This document shows positions 8,264 through 17,481 of a stretch of 64,000 nt of DNA, in pieces (position 1 is the first letter of the stretch; each line of letters starts with the position of its first letter). This stretch comes from Reyranella sp. (GTDB lineage Bacteria; Pseudomonadota; Alphaproteobacteria; Reyranellales; Reyranellaceae): the NCBI RefSeq assembly GCF_030651995.1, contig NZ_JAUSBN010000031.1, positions 1 through 64,000 on the forward strand, given 5' to 3'. Under the pieces are notes generated by a model, which was not told where the DNA came from, made no database searches, and was given only the letters and a program-made list of their open reading frames with translations. A program made the position numbers and the translations under genes.

Positions 8264-10615
8264 ATGACGGAAGCTGATACGTGCCGAAGATACGTTGTTC
8301 CGAAGCTTCAAGGGGCTGGTTGGGATACTGATCCGCACAGTATTGCGGAGCAACGAACCATCACGGATGGGCGGATCATTCCTGTTGGCTCTGGTTTCGT
8401 ACGCAAGCCGCCGAAGCGCGTCGACTATCTCCTTCGGTACACGCGAGACTTTCCGTTGGCGGTCGTTGAAGCCAAGCCGGTGTACAAGACAGCCGCTGCA
8501 GGACTTCAGCAAGCAAAGCAGTACGCGGAGATGCTCGGCTTGAAGTTCGCGTATGCCACTAATGGCCATGAGATTATCGAATACGATTACACCACAGGGC
8601 TGGAAGCCAAGGTGGAAGATTTCCCGACTCCGAAAATACTCTGGGAGCGCTATCGATCCGCTGTCGGCTTGGGCGATCAAGTAAAGGGCGACCAATTGCT
8701 GACGCCCTCCAATCACACAGTCGGAAAGGGTGAACGATACTATCAACAGATCGCAATCAACCGGACCATCGAGGCGATCCTTAGAGGGGACAAGCGTTTG
8801 CTCGTCACTATGGCCACGGGCACTGGAAAGACAGCCGTCGCCTTTCAGATTTGCTGGAAGCTCTGGAACGCTCGCTGGAACCGCACTGGCGAACACCGTC
8901 GGCCACGCATCCTCTATCTCGCTGACCGCAATATCCTCGTCGACCAGCCGAAAGACGGCATCTTTGCGGCTTTTGGAGACGCCCGACACAAGATCACGTC
9001 CGGGGAAATAGTGAAGAGTCGCGAGATGTACTTCGCGATCTACCAATCCCTAGCAGAGGATGAGCGTCGAGCCGGACTCTTCAAGGAGTATGCAGCTGAC
9101 TTTTTTGATCTCATCATTGTTGACGAATGCCATCGCGGAAGTGCTCGCGACGACAGTTCATGGCGATCTATCCTGGAGCACTTTTCGCCAGCTTTTCAGC
9201 TTGGTATGACTGCGACGCCGCTCCGCGAGGATAACCGCGACACCTATCTCTATTTCGGCAACCCAGTTTACGAATACAGCCTCCGGCAGGGCATCGACGA
9301 CGGCTTTTTGGCACCGTATCGCGTACATCGCGTTGTCACAGAGTGGGACGCGGCTGGTTGGCGTCCGACTAAAGAAGAACGTGATCGGTACGGCCGCACT
9401 ATTCCCGACGACGAATATCAGACCAAGGACTTCGAGCGGGTCATTGCGCTCAAAGCGCGAACCGAGGCAATTGCCAAGCACCTGGCTGACTTCATGCAAA
9501 AGAATGACCGCTTCGCCAAGACGATTGTATTCTGTGTCGACCAAGAACATGCATCAGAGATGGCCGCAGCTCTCGGTAACCTGAACGCGGACCTTAGGGT
9601 CACATATCCCGACTATGTCGCTCGTGTTACTTCTGACGAGGGTGATATCGGACGCGGACATCTGGGGCGCTTCCAAGACGTTGACACCAAGACTCCCGTT
9701 GTCCTGACAACCTCCCAATTGCTTACAACGGGCGTGGATGCTCCGACATGCAAGAATGTCGTTCTTGCTCGTGTCGTTGGCTCAATGAGTGAGTTCAAGC
9801 AGATTATTGGGCGTGGCACGCGCGTGCGCGATGACTACGGCAAGCTTTGGTTCAATATTCTCGATTACACAGGTTCGGCCACGCGTCTCTTTGCGGATCC
9901 CGACTTCGACGGTGAACCGGCTAGGGTGACGGAAACCGAGATCGATGGCAGCGGGGCGGTCACCAAGGAGAGCGAGTCATCGACGGACATTGGCGATGAA
10001 TGGGACACTGGTCCGGCAATAAGTGAGCCGCCATCAGATGAACCTCGAAAGTTCTATTTCGACGGCGGACAAGTGACAATTGCTGCCCATATCGTGTCAG
10101 AACTCGATCCCGATGGGAAAGTGCTGAAGGTTGTCCGCTATACTGACTATGCCGGCTCGACAGTACGATCGCTGTTTCAGTCGTCGCGAGAGCTGCGGCT
10201 AGCTTGGGCGGACAGTGATAAGCGAGCAGAAGTGATTGTCTCGCTTAGGGAGCGCGGCATCGACTTCGAGAAACTTGGCGAATCACTGGGCCAAGTCGAA
10301 GCCGATCCATTTGATCTCCTCTGTCACCTCGCATTCAGTGCGCCGCTACGTACTCGTCGCGAGCGTGCCCAAGCGCTCAGGACAGAAAAGCCTGATCTAT
10401 TTGTGCAGTACGGAGATGAGGCTCGTCAGATTCTCGGTGAACTATTGGAAAAGTACGCTGACCATGGCGATGCCCAATTTGTTCTGCCGGATGTACTGAA
10501 GGTGCCGCCACTATCGCACCATGGTCAAGTGAGCGACATCATCCAAATTTTTGGTGGGGCAGATCGTCTGCGTGCCGCCGTAACCGAGTTGCAGAGTCAG
10601 CTATATGCCGCGTAG
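8264..10615 (+). CDS. hsdR: Type I restriction enzyme R subunit (HsdR)
   Basis: 783 residues, complete. The N-terminal PD-(D/E)xK nuclease domain shows D54 (KRVDYLL) and E69-A-K71 (AVVEAKP). The SF2 translocase follows: Walker A ATGTGKT at 184-190, DECH box at 287-290, GMTATP at 314-319 and motif VI QIIGRGTR at 513-520, then a C-terminal helical region that binds the methylase core. In type I systems this subunit translocates DNA and cuts unmethylated targets. Start ATG 8264 follows a purine-rich GAAAGAAAGAG. The next gene starts inside its last codons (11-base overlap). All catalytic motifs are intact, so restriction potential depends on the modified M/S gene downstream. Confidence 0.93.
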   Translation: MTEADTCRRYVVPKLQGAGWDTDPHSIAEQRTITDGRIIPVGSGFVRKPPKRVDYLLRYTRDFPLAVVEAKPVYKTAAAGLQQAKQYAEMLGLKFAYATNGHEIIEYDYTTGLEAKVEDFPTPKILWERYRSAVGLGDQVKGDQLLTPSNHTVGKGERYYQQIAINRTIEAILRGDKRLLVTMATGTGKTAVAFQICWKLWNARWNRTGEHRRPRILYLADRNILVDQPKDGIFAAFGDARHKITSGEIVKSREMYFAIYQSLAEDERRAGLFKEYAADFFDLIIVDECHRGSARDDSSWRSILEHFSPAFQLGMTATPLREDNRDTYLYFGNPVYEYSLRQGIDDGFLAPYRVHRVVTEWDAAGWRPTKEERDRYGRTIPDDEYQTKDFERVIALKARTEAIAKHLADFMQKNDRFAKTIVFCVDQEHASEMAAALGNLNADLRVTYPDYVARVTSDEGDIGRGHLGRFQDVDTKTPVVLTTSQLLTTGVDAPTCKNVVLARVVGSMSEFKQIIGRGTRVRDDYGKLWFNILDYTGSATRLFADPDFDGEPARVTETEIDGSGAVTKESESSTDIGDEWDTGPAISEPPSDEPRKFYFDGGQVTIAAHIVSELDPDGKVLKVVRYTDYAGSTVRSLFQSSRELRLAWADSDKRAEVIVSLRERGIDFEKLGESLGQVEADPFDLLCHLAFSAPLRTRRERAQALRTEKPDLFVQYGDEARQILGELLEKYADHGDAQFVLPDVLKVPPLSHHGQVSDIIQIFGGADRLRAAVTELQSQLYAA

Positions 10616-12224
10616 TCCCAAGACAAAGAAAAACGACGCCCCTGCTACCACAGCACAGGCGCTAGGCAGTCTTCTCAAGTCTGCTCGCAAGATCATGCGG
10701 AAGGACAAGGGACTTAACGGTGATCTTGACCGACTACCGCTCCTTACTTGGATTATGTTCTTGAAGTTTCTGGACGATCTGGAGGTCGTTCGAGAAGATG
10801 AGGCAACCCTTGCAACTAAGCGATTTCGGCCGGCCATTGAAGCTCCTTATCGGTGGCGCGACTGGGCGGCGAATCAGCAAGGTATCACGGGAGACGAGCT
10901 GCTCTCTTTTATCAATCAGGACGAGGCGGTTCGACCGGATGGCGTGCGTGGACCCGGCCTCTTCGCGTACCTTCGGTCGCTCTCCAGCAGCAACGGCGAC
11001 AATCGGCGCGATGTGATAGCAACTGTCTTTCGTGGTGTCGATAACCGGATGAAAAGCGGCTATCTCCTCCGTGATGTGATCAATAAGATCGGGAGCATCC
11101 ATTTCACGTCTAGCGCCGAGCTGCATACGCTCGGTGCGCTCTACGAATCAATGCTTCGCGAGATGCGCGATGCTGCCGGAGATTCTGGCGAATTCTACAC
11201 TCCGCGAGCGGTTGTCCGCTTGATGGTCGAGTTAACCGATCCGAGGGTTGGCGAGGTCGTTCTCGATCCAGCAAGCGGTACGGGCGGATTTCTTGTTGAG
11301 GCATTCAATCATCTGTCGAAGCAAGTCAGGACCGTTGGAGACCGGAAAAAGCTCCAGCAGGAAACCCTCTACGGTTGTGAGCCTAAATCCCTTCCATATC
11401 TACTCTGCCAGATGAACCTGCTTCTTCATGGGTTGGATGCGCCGCAGATCGATGGCGAGAACGCGCTGCGGTTCAAACTGTCCGAAATCGGAGAAAAGGA
11501 CCGCGTCGACATTGTCCTCACCAACCCACCGTTCGGCGGCGAGGAGGAGAGGGGGATTCAAGGCAACTTCCCCGAAGATCGACAGACGGCAGAGACCGCG
11601 CTCCTTTTTCTGCAGCTCATCATGAGGAAGCTGCGTCGGCAGCCGACCAGTGCCAACCGGAAGAGACGTCTCAGCGAGCTGCTTCGACTGGAGGAGGACG
11701 CCGTTCGAATTCAACCAGAGGGATCGTATCCGCAGGTTGGACTCAAGAGTTTTGGCGCAGGCTTGTTTTCCAAAGCGGCTATTTCTGGGACCGAAACGAC
11801 ATACCGCGCCTTCAATCGGCTCTATGATGGTGCAGTGGTTCTCAGCCAAGTGAAAGGTTGGGAAGGCGCAGTGGCTGTTTGTCCCAAGAACCTAGCCGAT
11901 TGGTTCGTGTCCCCGGAGTATCGAACCTTCCGATGCATCGAAGGTGAGGCGAGACCCAGGTATCTAGCGGCGATTGTTCGAACGAAATGGTTCTGGAGTG
12001 GCCTCAGCGATGCAACGCGAGGGGTTGGCGCACGGCGAGAGCGGACGCGCCCAGAGCAGTTTCTTAATATTGAGATTCCAATGCCAGATGCGCGAAGTCA
12101 GGAAATTGGTGAAAGCGTCTTTGCGGAGGTGGATGTGCTGAAGCGGATGCAGGCGGAGACCGCTGTTGAACTTGAGGCATTGCTTCCATCGATCCTCGAT
12201 AGGGCATTCAAGAGAGAGCTTTAG
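10605..12224 (+). CDS. HsdM::HsdS in-frame fusion with internal deletion
   Basis: One 539-residue frame. Residues 1 to about 345 are HsdM: N-terminal helical domain, GEFYTPRAVV at 195-204, SAM motif DPASGTGG at 221-228 and catalytic NPPF at 307-310, ending at LFLQLIMRKL. The usual HsdM C-terminal part (roughly 150 residues, including the VVPNG segment) is absent. From about residue 352 the protein is HsdS-like, a single target-recognition domain and conserved helix (LSELLRLEEDAVRIQPEGSYPQVG to LPSILDRAF). Native M and S are separate polypeptides assembling as M2S. The join at about 11634-11665 keeps frame exactly. It could be a true deletion fusion or an assembly collapse. Function is doubtful without the M C-terminus. 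Confidence 0.8.
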   Translation: MPRSPKTKKNDAPATTAQALGSLLKSARKIMRKDKGLNGDLDRLPLLTWIMFLKFLDDLEVVREDEATLATKRFRPAIEAPYRWRDWAANQQGITGDELLSFINQDEAVRPDGVRGPGLFAYLRSLSSSNGDNRRDVIATVFRGVDNRMKSGYLLRDVINKIGSIHFTSSAELHTLGALYESMLREMRDAAGDSGEFYTPRAVVRLMVELTDPRVGEVVLDPASGTGGFLVEAFNHLSKQVRTVGDRKKLQQETLYGCEPKSLPYLLCQMNLLLHGLDAPQIDGENALRFKLSEIGEKDRVDIVLTNPPFGGEEERGIQGNFPEDRQTAETALLFLQLIMRKLRRQPTSANRKRRLSELLRLEEDAVRIQPEGSYPQVGLKSFGAGLFSKAAISGTETTYRAFNRLYDGAVVLSQVKGWEGAVAVCPKNLADWFVSPEYRTFRCIEGEARPRYLAAIVRTKWFWSGLSDATRGVGARRERTRPEQFLNIEIPMPDARSQEIGESVFAEVDVLKRMQAETAVELEALLPSILDRAFKREL

Positions 12225-12283
12225 CTTGTCCGTATTCCGGTCAGAATTCCTATCGTACGAATAGTCAAAGCACGCCGAACCGC

Positions 12284-13450
12284 TTAGATCACCGCTGCTG
12301 TCACCGCGCTGAACGCCCTGCTCGGCACCCCGTCGATCATTAGCTTCAGAAAGATGTGGTAGTTTGGAAGCGCGATGAGGTCATTCGCGCCGAACACAGG
12401 AGCGAACTCTCGACCCAGATGGGGGGCATCCTCCGCCCCGGTGCGGAAGGCAATGATGGTTCCTGTATTGCCAAGGACAGCGTGGCGTACCTCAGGCTCC
12501 AGTTGATCGAGCTGCTGGTGAGCCAGAGTGAGGCCTACTCCGTATTTGCGTAGCTCCGAGGCCATGGTGGCGATCGAGAGTGTGGTGAAGCTCTGGAACT
12601 CGTCGAGATAGAGGAAGAAGGGGCGCCGTTCCGTTGCAGGCATGTCCGCCCGGCTGAACGCAGCCAAGCCCACCGTCGAGACAAGCAAGCTACCGAGGAG
12701 GTTGGCGCTGTCCTCTCCAATCTGGCCTTTGGCGAGATTGACAAGAAGTACCCCGCCCTTGTCCATGATCGCCCGCAGATGGAGATCCTCCCGGGGCTTG
12801 GTGAGGATGCGGTTCAACAGCGGGTCAGCGAGGAACGCCCCAATCTTGTTCTGCACCGGTGCTGCGCCATCCGAGCGATACCCAAAGGAGTACCTGGAGA
12901 ACTCCTTCTGCCAGAAAAGGCGTACCGCCTCATTCTGAATGCCGGCGGCCACCTCCTTCCGGAAACTTTCCTCCCCAAGAAGCCGCAGCACGTCGGCGAT
13001 AGTGCTGTGGGGCCGTTCGAAGAGGGCATACAGAGCGTTCCTAAGAATGTGCTCCATCCGTACGCCCCAGGCATCGATCCAGAGCTTCCGCATCGCTTCG
13101 AGCACGCCTGAGACTGCGAGCGATATCTTGTCCTCCCGGACATGTCGGAGCGGGTTATATCCGTACGGCGATGCCGGATCCGGGACGTTCCAGTAGGTGA
13201 CATCGGAGCGCCCCGAAAGCGTTGCGGCGCTCGCGATCCTTTCAACAACATCGCCATGAGGATCGATAAAGCAGAAGCCACGACCAGCCTCCAGGTCTTG
13301 CCGAGCTATCGAGGCCAGAAGTGTCGATTTTCCGGTCCCTGTCTTACCTACAACATACAGATGCATGAGCCGATCGGATTGACGAATGCCAAAAAGGTGT
13401 CGCCGTCGGCCGTTAGTTACTCCTAATCTAGAGACGTCGCCCTTCAACAT
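12284..13450 (-). CDS. TraG/HerA-type P-loop ATPase B
   Basis: 388 residues from ATG 13450; the frame is open to 13531, but the upstream residues are Cys-rich and unlike the family. It lacks the long N-terminal region of ATPase A and opens almost directly with the motor: HLFGIRQSDRLMHLYV, Walker A at 35-42 (GKTGTGKS), FIDPHGDVVE at 61-70, Walker B at 279-285 (FLYLDEF), and TLAHQQLDQL. FGI-x(n)-GKTGTGKST and DPHGD are characteristic of TraG/DUF87-type ATPases. It is convergent with the hsdM::hsdS gene (59-bp gap). Two non-identical motors around one restriction system is unusual. Motor class is certain; the role is not. Confidence 0.8.
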   Translation of the reverse strand: MLKGDVSRLGVTNGRRRHLFGIRQSDRLMHLYVVGKTGTGKSTLLASIARQDLEAGRGFCFIDPHGDVVERIASAATLSGRSDVTYWNVPDPASPYGYNPLRHVREDKISLAVSGVLEAMRKLWIDAWGVRMEHILRNALYALFERPHSTIADVLRLLGEESFRKEVAAGIQNEAVRLFWQKEFSRYSFGYRSDGAAPVQNKIGAFLADPLLNRILTKPREDLHLRAIMDKGGVLLVNLAKGQIGEDSANLLGSLLVSTVGLAAFSRADMPATERRPFFLYLDEFQSFTTLSIATMASELRKYGVGLTLAHQQLDQLEPEVRHAVLGNTGTIIAFRTGAEDAPHLGREFAPVFGANDLIALPNYHIFLKLMIDGVPSRAFSAVTAAVI

Positions 13451-13609
13451 AGATCTACGATACTCTCCGGCGCGCAACCAACAAGGGACGGAGATGCCAG
13501 TCGATGCCTGGTTGCAACTGGGTTCACACAACTACCCGTTTGCTCTTTTGCGGAGTAGAATGTCCCTATCTCTCCCTCAGACTACTCGATGATCGGTATC
13601 CGAAAGACA

Positions 13610-14222
13610 ATGGCTCAGGAAAAGTATGCTAAGGGCTCTGAATGGCGGCGCTGGGATTTGCACATTCACACGCCTGCCAGTGTGTTCGCGAATGGCTTCT
13701 CGAACGATTGGGATGGTTACCTAGCCTGCATTGAGGGCGCCGACCCCTCGATTGCGACAGTAGGGGCGACAGACTATCTCTCAATTGAAGGATATAAGAG
13801 ACTCTTAGCGCACAGGAATGAGGGACGACTCAAGAACATTGAGTTACTCGTTCCTAACATTGAGTTCAGGTTTGGCCCGAAACTCGACAAGGGCAATCCA
13901 CTAAATATTCATCTCATAATTTCGCCTGATGACCCAGACCACGTTGATGAAATCGAAACGGCGCTCGCGCATCTAAGGTTTACTTACAACGGCAAACCCT
14001 ACGCTTGCACTGATGCTGACTTCACACGCCTGGGCAAGCAGTACGACAAGACGGCGATGACGACGGAGGCTCAACGCAAGATCGGCGTTCTTGAATTTAA
14101 GCCAACTTGGGAGATTTTCCGGGACTGGTATAACGAGCAAGGTTGGATCAAGCGGAATTCCATCATTGTCATTCCGAACGGAAATGACGGAGTAGGCGGA
14201 TTGCCACTGAGTGGCGGGTTGA
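13610..14222 (+). pseudogene. TrlF-type PHP/ATPase gene, 5' fragment only
   Basis: The frame (starting at ATG 13589 or, preferred, 13610) gives about 200 residues that match the N-terminal PHP-like domain of TrlF-type large ATPases: KGSEWRRWDLHIHTPAS with the HxH metal motif, then SIATVGATDYLS, EIETALAHLRF and NSIIVIPNGNDGVGG. Full-length members are several times longer, with an AAA/SMC-like ATPase after this domain. Here the gene is cut at GGLPLSGG near 14210-14222, and the last residues to TAG 14242 are comM antisense. The missing ATPase domain makes function unlikely. The family name is from recall of the motif pattern; an alignment would confirm it. Confidence 0.7.
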
Positions 14223-14820
14223 TCTCGCTGAGGTCGGGATAGGTCGCACGATCGTCGGCCATCAGCGCCTCGGGCGCCGGCAGGGTCTGCTGGCCGCGCA
14301 GATGGTTGATCAGCGCCAGCAGCGAGGGCGCGGCGATGATCGGCGGCCGGTCGGTGTCGGGCAGGGAGTCGAAGCCACCCCAAGCAGCCTCGCCCCCGCA
14401 CACCGACGGGCAGATCACGCCACGCCCCGCCGCCTGGGCGGCGATCGCCGCCGGCAGGACGCCGGGCACCCGGCAGAGCGAGCCGTCGAGCGCCAGTTCC
14501 CCAAGCACCACGAAGCCCTCGACACTCTCGCGCGGCAGCACGCCCAGGGCCGCCAGCAGACCCAGCGCGATCGGCAGGTCGTAGTGGCTGCCCTCCTTGG
14601 CCAGGTCGGCCGGCGACAGGTTCACCGTGATGCGCTGCGGCGGCAGGGCCAGCCCCAGCGCCCGGAAGCAGGCCCGCACCCGCTCGCGGCTCTCGCCCAC
14701 CGCCTTGTCGGCCAGCCCGACCACCGCGAAGGCGATGGTCCCCGGCGCCACCAGCACCTGCACGTCCACCGGCAGGACATCGATGCCCTGGAACGCCACC
14801 GTCCGAACCGTCGCCTGCAT
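14223..14820 (-). pseudogene. comM: comM/yifB (Mg-chelatase-like ATPase), 5' fragment only
   Basis: Start at ATG 14820 (MQATVRTVAFQG) is preceded by GGGAG at good spacing. About 199 residues correspond to the N-terminal domain of ComM/YifB: VVGLADKAVGESRERVRACF, ITVNLSPADLAKEGSHYDLPIALG and LGELALDGSLCRVPGVLP. The text is intact through YPDLSEI, immediately before the region where the family carries its Walker A and AAA+ domain, and is then replaced by antisense TrlF sequence (the frame runs on to 14071). ComM is a hexameric helicase acting in branch migration during natural transformation. This copy lacks the whole ATPase and must be dead unless the junction is artefactual. Confidence 0.85.
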
Positions 14821-14968
14821 GTCCCGCTCCCGTCCTGCACCGGGAACAATTAAAGAACGCATAGGATATAAGTAAAGCACGTAATAGTTGCATATTGCTC
14901 TGCGACGCTCAAGCACGCCGCCGGCCGCGACCCGTGCTAGGTTCCGCCCGCAAACGCGGGAGAGTTTC

Positions 14969-16168
14969 GTGACGGCCAAGCAGAAGATCGACGACCTCAA
15001 TTTCACGCCGCCGGCGGCGATCACCGACCTGGCCGCCAAGGTGAAGGACTTCGTCAAGGACAAGATCATCCCCTACGAGACCGACCCGCGCTGGACGGCG
15101 CACGGGCCGACCGACGCGCTGCGGATCGAGATGAACGAGCTGGCGAAGGCCGCCGGCGTGTTCGCGCCGCAGGTGCCGAAGGAATATGGCGGCCAGGCGC
15201 TGAGCCAGGTCGGCCGCGCCCATGTCTTCGAGGCGGCGGGCTATTCGATCCTGGGGCCGACGGCGATCCATTGCGCCTCGCCCGACGAGGGCAACATCCA
15301 CCTGCTCGACGTCGTGGCCCGTCCCGACCAGCGCGAGCATTTCCTGAAGCGTATGGCGACGGGCCAGATCCGCTCGATCTTCTGCATGACCGAGCCGGGC
15401 GGCGCCGGCTCCGACCCCAGCCTGATGACGACCACGGCGCGGCTCGAAGGCAACGAGTGGGTGATCAACGGCCGCAAGTGGCTGATCACCGGCGCCGAGG
15501 GCGCGGGCTGCGCCATCATCATGGCCAAGAACGAGGGCGGGCCGATGGACGGCCATGCCACCATGTTCCTGGCCGACCTGCCCGATCCCGCCATCCGCCT
15601 CGAGCGCACGCTCGACACGATGGATTCCAGCTTCACCGGCGGCCACGGCGTGATCGAGATCAAGAACCTGCGCCTGCCGGCCGACGCCGTGCTGGGCGAG
15701 ATCGGCAAGGGCTTCCGCTACGCCCAGGTCCGGCTCGCACCCGCGCGGCTCAGCCATTGCATGCGCTGGCTCGGCGCGGCGATGCGCGCCCAGGACATCG
15801 CCACCGACTATGCGCGCCACCGCGTCGCCTTCGGCAAGACGCTGGGCGAGCACCAGGGCGTGTCGTTCATGCTGGCCGACAATCTGATGGACATGAACCA
15901 GGCGCGGCTGTCGATCTGGCACACGGCGTGGCTGCTCGACCAGGGCGAGCGCGCCTCCAACGAGAGCTCGATGTCCAAGGTCATCTGCTCGGAGGCCTAT
16001 TTCCGCGTGGCCGATCGCTGTATGCAGATCCTGGGCGGGCTCGGCATCACGCGCGACACGGTGGTCGAGCGCTTCTTCCGCGACTCCCGCGCCTTCCGAA
16101 TCTACGATGGCCCGTCCGAGGTCCATCGCTGGGCCCTGGGCGCCCGCATCGTTTCGGGGAAGATGTAG
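14969..16168 (+). CDS. Acyl-CoA dehydrogenase family protein (ACAD10/11-like)
   Basis: 399 residues, FAD-dependent. The start is GTG 14969 because GGGAGAG lies just upstream and the product then begins at the family N-terminus; the 27 codons before it read as an antisense of the comM promoter. Motifs: MTEPGGAGSDP at about 140-150, GRKWLITGAEG, EHQGVSFMLADN, and the closing RIYDGPSEVHRW. In medium-chain type enzymes the catalytic base is Glu in IYEG; here the residue is Asp, as in the ACAD10/11 branch. It is the first of three tightly spaced genes (10 and 7 bp gaps) with a class III PLP enzyme and an APH-fold kinase. The substrate is unknown. Confidence 0.88.
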   Translation: MTAKQKIDDLNFTPPAAITDLAAKVKDFVKDKIIPYETDPRWTAHGPTDALRIEMNELAKAAGVFAPQVPKEYGGQALSQVGRAHVFEAAGYSILGPTAIHCASPDEGNIHLLDVVARPDQREHFLKRMATGQIRSIFCMTEPGGAGSDPSLMTTTARLEGNEWVINGRKWLITGAEGAGCAIIMAKNEGGPMDGHATMFLADLPDPAIRLERTLDTMDSSFTGGHGVIEIKNLRLPADAVLGEIGKGFRYAQVRLAPARLSHCMRWLGAAMRAQDIATDYARHRVAFGKTLGEHQGVSFMLADNLMDMNQARLSIWHTAWLLDQGERASNESSMSKVICSEAYFRVADRCMQILGGLGITRDTVVERFFRDSRAFRIYDGPSEVHRWALGARIVSGKM

Positions 16169-16178
16169 GACGGAGACC

Positions 16179-17474
16179 ATGAACGCGACGACACCGGCCG
16201 CAACGCTTGCGGCGCGCCGCGACCGCGCCTTCGGTGCGGGCGCGCCGCTCTTCTACAACACGCCCCTGCACATCGTGCGGGGACAGGGTGTCGAGCTGTT
16301 CGACCCCGAGGGCCGGCGCTATGTCGACATGTACAACAACGTGCCCTGCGTCGGTCACGCCAATCCCCACGTCGCCGAGGCGATGGCGCGCCAGCAGTCG
16401 ACGCTCAACGTCCACAGCCGCTACCTGCACGAAGGCATCGTGACCTTCGCCGAGCGGCTGACGGCGCTGCACGGGCCGGAGATCGAGAGCGTGATCTTCA
16501 GTTGCTCCGGCACGGAGGCCAACGAGGTGGCGCTGCGCATGGCGCGCATGGCGACCGGCAAGGCGGGCATCGTCTGCACCAACGCCACCTATCACGGCAA
16601 CAGCGAGGCGGTCGGCAAGATGACGCGCATCGGCAGCGGCCAGAACACCGCCGGCGACGTGCGCGCCATCCCCTTCCCCGAGATGCTGCGCCCGCTGGTG
16701 CCGGGCGCCAGCGAGGACGAATTGTGCGAGGCCTATCTCGACCGGCTGCGGCAGGTCATCCGCAGCTTCGAGGAGGACGGGACGGGCTTCGCGGGTCTGA
16801 TCGTCTGCTCGATCTTCGCCAACGAGGGCCTGCCCGATGTCCCGCGCGGCTTCATGGCGCGCGCTGCCGAGATCGTGCGTGCCGCCGGCGGCCTGGTGAT
16901 CGCCGACGAGGTCCAGGCCGGCTACTGCCGCAGTGGCGTCTGGTGGGGCTACGACGTGCTGGGCTTCACGCCCGACATCGTGGTCACCGGCAAGCCGATG
17001 GGCAACGGACTGCCGCTGGCGGCTACCGCCGCGAGCCGCAAGCTGGTCGAGACCTTCCGGGCCGCGACGCGCTACTTCAACACCTTCGCCTCGAGCCCGC
17101 TGCAGGCGGCGGTGGGCATGGCGGTGATCGACGTCATCGAGCGCGACCGCCTGGCCGCAAACGTCGCCGCCGTGGGCACCTTCCTGAAATCGGCGCTGGC
17201 GGAGCGCAAGGGCCGCTTCGCGTCGATCGCCGACGTGCGCGGCCACGGGCTGTTCATCGGCGTCGAGATCGCCAAGACGGATGCCACGCGCGACCCCGAC
17301 ATGGACAAGGCGGTCGACATCATCAATCGACTGAAGGATCGCGGCTTCCTCACGAGCAATGCCGGCGCCTACAGGAACGTCGTGAAGATCCGGCCGCCGC
17401 TGGTCTTCCAGCAGAGCCATGCGGAAGAATTCATCGTCGCCTTCGATGCCACGATGGCGGAAGTCGACGGCTGA
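16179..17474 (+). CDS. Class III PLP enzyme (aminotransferase or phospholyase)
   Basis: 431 residues, fold-type I. The start is ATG 16179 with GGAG at 16172-16175; the longer frame reads back into the dehydrogenase. PLP-site features: the SCSGTEANE phosphate-binding segment, IADEVQAGYCR with the cofactor Asp, and Lys272 in VTGKPMGNG. Class III includes aminotransferases for omega-amino or dicarbonyl substrates and also phospholyases acting on phosphoethanolamine and 5-phosphohydroxylysine. The gene immediately after encodes an APH-type kinase, the pairing expected of a kinase/phospholyase couple, so lyase activity is a real alternative to transamination. Class assignment is certain; the reaction is not. 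Confidence 0.88.
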   Translation: MNATTPAATLAARRDRAFGAGAPLFYNTPLHIVRGQGVELFDPEGRRYVDMYNNVPCVGHANPHVAEAMARQQSTLNVHSRYLHEGIVTFAERLTALHGPEIESVIFSCSGTEANEVALRMARMATGKAGIVCTNATYHGNSEAVGKMTRIGSGQNTAGDVRAIPFPEMLRPLVPGASEDELCEAYLDRLRQVIRSFEEDGTGFAGLIVCSIFANEGLPDVPRGFMARAAEIVRAAGGLVIADEVQAGYCRSGVWWGYDVLGFTPDIVVTGKPMGNGLPLAATAASRKLVETFRAATRYFNTFASSPLQAAVGMAVIDVIERDRLAANVAAVGTFLKSALAERKGRFASIADVRGHGLFIGVEIAKTDATRDPDMDKAVDIINRLKDRGFLTSNAGAYRNVVKIRPPLVFQQSHAEEFIVAFDATMAEVDG

Positions 17475-17481
17475 GCCCTCG

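Larger units (their letters stand above)
5636..14222. other. Foreign-looking segment with type I restriction system and two TraG/HerA-type ATPases
   Basis: Boundaries are inferred from gene breakage and composition. The left edge is where DUF4239 stops and ATPase A runs on antisense to it; the right edge is where a TrlF-like frame and comM are each cut, near 14222. Base composition changes: a counted 60-base sample at 8281-8340 is 33/60 G+C against 41/60 at 37141-37200. Gene order is ATPase A and small partner leftward, hsdR and hsdM::hsdS rightward, ATPase B leftward, trlF 5' fragment rightward. No integrase, transposase, tRNA edge or flanking direct repeat was seen. It may be a defence island inserted with deletion of host DNA, or a contig chimera. 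Confidence 0.65.

Noticed and set aside
5600..14300. Integration by an integrase at a tRNA or att site
   Set aside because: No integrase, tRNA, or flanking direct repeat could be seen at either edge.
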